Origin: an uncultured Haloferula sp.
GTDB lineage: Bacteria; Verrucomicrobiota; Verrucomicrobiae; Verrucomicrobiales; Akkermansiaceae
Length of the DNA: 6,966 bases
Reading direction: 5' to 3'
Assembly (NCBI GenBank): GCA_946885645.1
Contig: CAMPGU010000220.1
Location: forward strand, 1 to 6,966
Part shown: one piece after another, positions 5,878 through 6,966 of the stretch
Layout of the letters: each line of letters opens with the position of its first letter
How positions within the stretch are numbered: position 1 is the stretch's first letter
Notes under the pieces: model-generated
Databases searched by the model: none
Seen by the model: only the letters and a program-made list of their open reading frames with translations
Told to the model about the DNA's origin: nothing
Made by a program: the position numbers and the translations under genes

Positions 5878-6063
5878 TCAGCGGCGCGGCTTGTTGGGCA
5901 GAGCGCCAAAAGCACCGCCACCCTGCCCGGCCACGGGCTTGTTCCAAGGGAGCTGGCTGGAGGTGGATTGCGGCGGCACCGGCTTGCGCTCCTTCTCCTC
6001 CGTGGTGCAGGAGGCGAGAGGCAGGATCCCGGACAGGACGAAGGCGGCGAGAGCGAAACGCAT
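5878..6063 (-). CDS. Small Pro/Gly-rich lipoprotein, function unknown
   Basis: The 61-residue product has a clear lipoprotein signal: MRFALAAFVLSGILPLASC with lipobox LASC and Cys19. The mature part is only 43 residues (TTEEKERKPVPPQSTSSQ then PWNKPVAGQGGGAFGALPNKPRR). It is hydrophilic, rich in Pro, Gly and Lys/Arg, and probably disordered. I do not recognise a family. A convincing lipobox at the right distance from the start is the main reason to believe it is a gene rather than a chance ORF. ATG 6063 lies 11 bases past the T-run of the upstream gene's terminator and has no Shine-Dalgarno, so its own promoter would have to overlap that terminator or the 3' end of the coiled-coil gene. Confidence 0.68.
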   Translation of the reverse strand: MRFALAAFVLSGILPLASCTTEEKERKPVPPQSTSSQLPWNKPVAGQGGGAFGALPNKPRR

Positions 6064-6074
6064 GGCCCGAACAT

Positions 6075-6110
6075 AAAAAGGCCTCCGCGGCTTGCAAGCT
6101 CGCGGAGGCC
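6075..6110 (-). terminator. Strong intrinsic terminator of the coiled-coil protein gene
   Basis: GGCCTCCGCG (6080-6089) and CGCGGAGGCC (6101-6110) form a perfect 10-bp GC-rich stem with an 11-base loop. Read on the minus strand it is followed directly by five T (opposite 6075-6079). It begins 20 bases after the coiled-coil gene's stop codon. The plus strand has no T-run after the stem, so it works in one direction only. The loop contains the self-complementary GCTTGCAAGC, which could extend pairing. Confidence 0.88.
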
Positions 6111-6130
6111 GGAAATCAAAAACCGGAAAC

Positions 6131-6940
6131 TCAGTTGGTGGCCGGTTCGGAGAGGATCACGCGGTCACCCGGCTGAATGCGAACGCCCGGGGCAATCGAA
6201 TCCTGGTCGATCTCGGCGATCGTCTGGGACGGCTCGATCGAGGAAGGTTTCACTTCGCCGATCATCCGGCCTTCGCGCTTGATGATGAGCTTGGTCTGCG
6301 GGGTGAAGCCGGTGTTGCTTCCCGCACCGATGATCACGAAGCCCCAGTCGTCATTGACTGCCGTCACGACCGATTCCATCGCATTGCGGCGGATCCGGGC
6401 ATCGCGGGACGCGTCCCGGTCGGCCAAACGGCCGATCTCGGCCTGATTGCGCTCGACGTTCTTCTGAGCAGCTTCAACGAGCTTCTCCAGCTCTTCGAGT
6501 TGCTTCTCCTTTGCCTGGCGCTCTTCCTCGATCTTGACGATCTCTTCGGGAAGGGTTTCCAGCGTGATGTTATCACCTGCGCCTTCCAGCATCTCCTTCA
6601 CCGTGTTCTCGGCTTCCTTCAGCTTGGCGAAGGTGGCCTTTTGCTCTTCGAGGCGGGTGTTCTCGGCGGCGAGGTCGCGGGCGAGCTGCTTGCTCTTGGC
6701 GGTAAGGGTATCGATGCTCTGGCGGACCTGCTCGCGGGCGGCATTGGCCTCCTCAAGAGCGGTCTTTTCCTTGGCCAGCGCTTCCTCTTGCTTCTCGATC
6801 TCGCGCTTCTTCTCGGTATTGAGATCGATCGTGACTTCCTTTTGATCTTTTTGCTCCTCGAACTTCTGCTTGTTCGAGAAGGAAAAGAAAGCGGCGGCTC
6901 CTGTCATCAGAAGGGCCAGTGCGTAAAAAACGGCTTTCAT
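6131..6940 (-). CDS. Membrane-anchored coiled-coil protein with C-terminal beta-rich domain
   Basis: The 269-residue protein has a hydrophobic N-terminal segment, about residues 4-21 (VFYALALLMTGAAAFFSF), that reads as an uncleaved anchor or a signal. A long Glu/Lys/Gln-rich coiled coil runs from about 40 to 115. A break containing GAGDNITLETLPEE (120-133) is followed by a second coiled coil to about 175. Residues about 188-265 form a compact, strand-rich domain (VVTAVNDDWGFVIIGAGSNTG, TKLIIKREGRMIGEVKPSSIEPSQTIAEI, GVRIQPGDRVIL). Its pattern resembles small C-terminal beta-barrels of envelope proteins such as the FlgT C-terminal domain, but this is only a loose resemblance. Function is unknown. 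A periplasmic spacer or scaffold role is inferred. ATG 6940 is fixed by the membrane segment. Its upstream 26 bases hold no Shine-Dalgarno and only a weak -10-like TAAATT. It ends at a strong terminator. Confidence 0.85.
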   Translation of the reverse strand: MKAVFYALALLMTGAAAFFSFSNKQKFEEQKDQKEVTIDLNTEKKREIEKQEEALAKEKTALEEANAAREQVRQSIDTLTAKSKQLARDLAAENTRLEEQKATFAKLKEAENTVKEMLEGAGDNITLETLPEEIVKIEEERQAKEKQLEELEKLVEAAQKNVERNQAEIGRLADRDASRDARIRRNAMESVVTAVNDDWGFVIIGAGSNTGFTPQTKLIIKREGRMIGEVKPSSIEPSQTIAEIDQDSIAPGVRIQPGDRVILSEPATN

Positions 6941-6966
6941 GGCGGGCTTTTGGGAAATTTAGTTCG

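Noticed and set aside
5675..6097. 140-residue minus-strand frame across the rlmH end and lipoprotein gene
   Set aside because: It is Ala/Arg/Pro-rich, has no motif, and overlaps the lipoprotein frame, which has a convincing lipobox.

Overview
The window is a GC-rich bacterial chromosomal segment carrying ordinary chromosomal genes. No mobile element, CRISPR array, tRNA, rRNA or phage gene was seen. The gene style suggests a Gram-negative bacterium, and my best guess is Verrucomicrobiota (Luteolibacter or Verrucomicrobiaceae-like). Reasons are the single-chain glycyl-tRNA synthetase with an unusual central insert, the Sec and lipobox signals, the small EF-hand lipoprotein, the membrane-anchored coiled-coil protein, and the near absence of Shine-Dalgarno sequences. 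This placement is inference from style and was not tested by a search.

Layout, left to right: (1) the 3' two thirds of a cardiolipin-synthase-type phospholipase D gene (+), with both HKD motifs present and an in-frame stop at bases 4-6. (2) A 236-base gap with inverted repeats, a possible 17-codon leader ORF and a weak promoter. (3) An exported DUF4139-family protein (+). (4) tag, DNA-3-methyladenine glycosylase I (-), whose stop lies one base from the DUF4139 stop. (5) glyS, glycyl-tRNA synthetase (+), divergent from tag. (6) A small two-EF-hand lipoprotein (-). (7) rlmH, the 23S rRNA pseudouridine-1915 N3-methyltransferase (+), divergent from the EF-hand gene. (8) A 61-residue lipoprotein of unknown function (-). 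(9) A 269-residue membrane-anchored coiled-coil protein with a C-terminal beta-rich domain (-), followed by a strong intrinsic terminator.

The genes do not form one pathway. Two serve translation (glyS, rlmH), one DNA repair (tag), one phospholipid synthesis (cls), and four encode envelope or exported proteins of unknown role. Strands alternate often, so most genes are probably monocistronic. Only the last two minus-strand genes could be co-transcribed, and a terminator separates them.

I did not find a convincing undescribed system. The observations most worth checking are the disrupted start of cls, the three copies of a heptamer between the EF-hand gene and rlmH, the terminator set only 11 bases from the small lipoprotein start, the altered central insert of GlyRS, and the 17-codon ORF with the best ribosome-binding site in the window.
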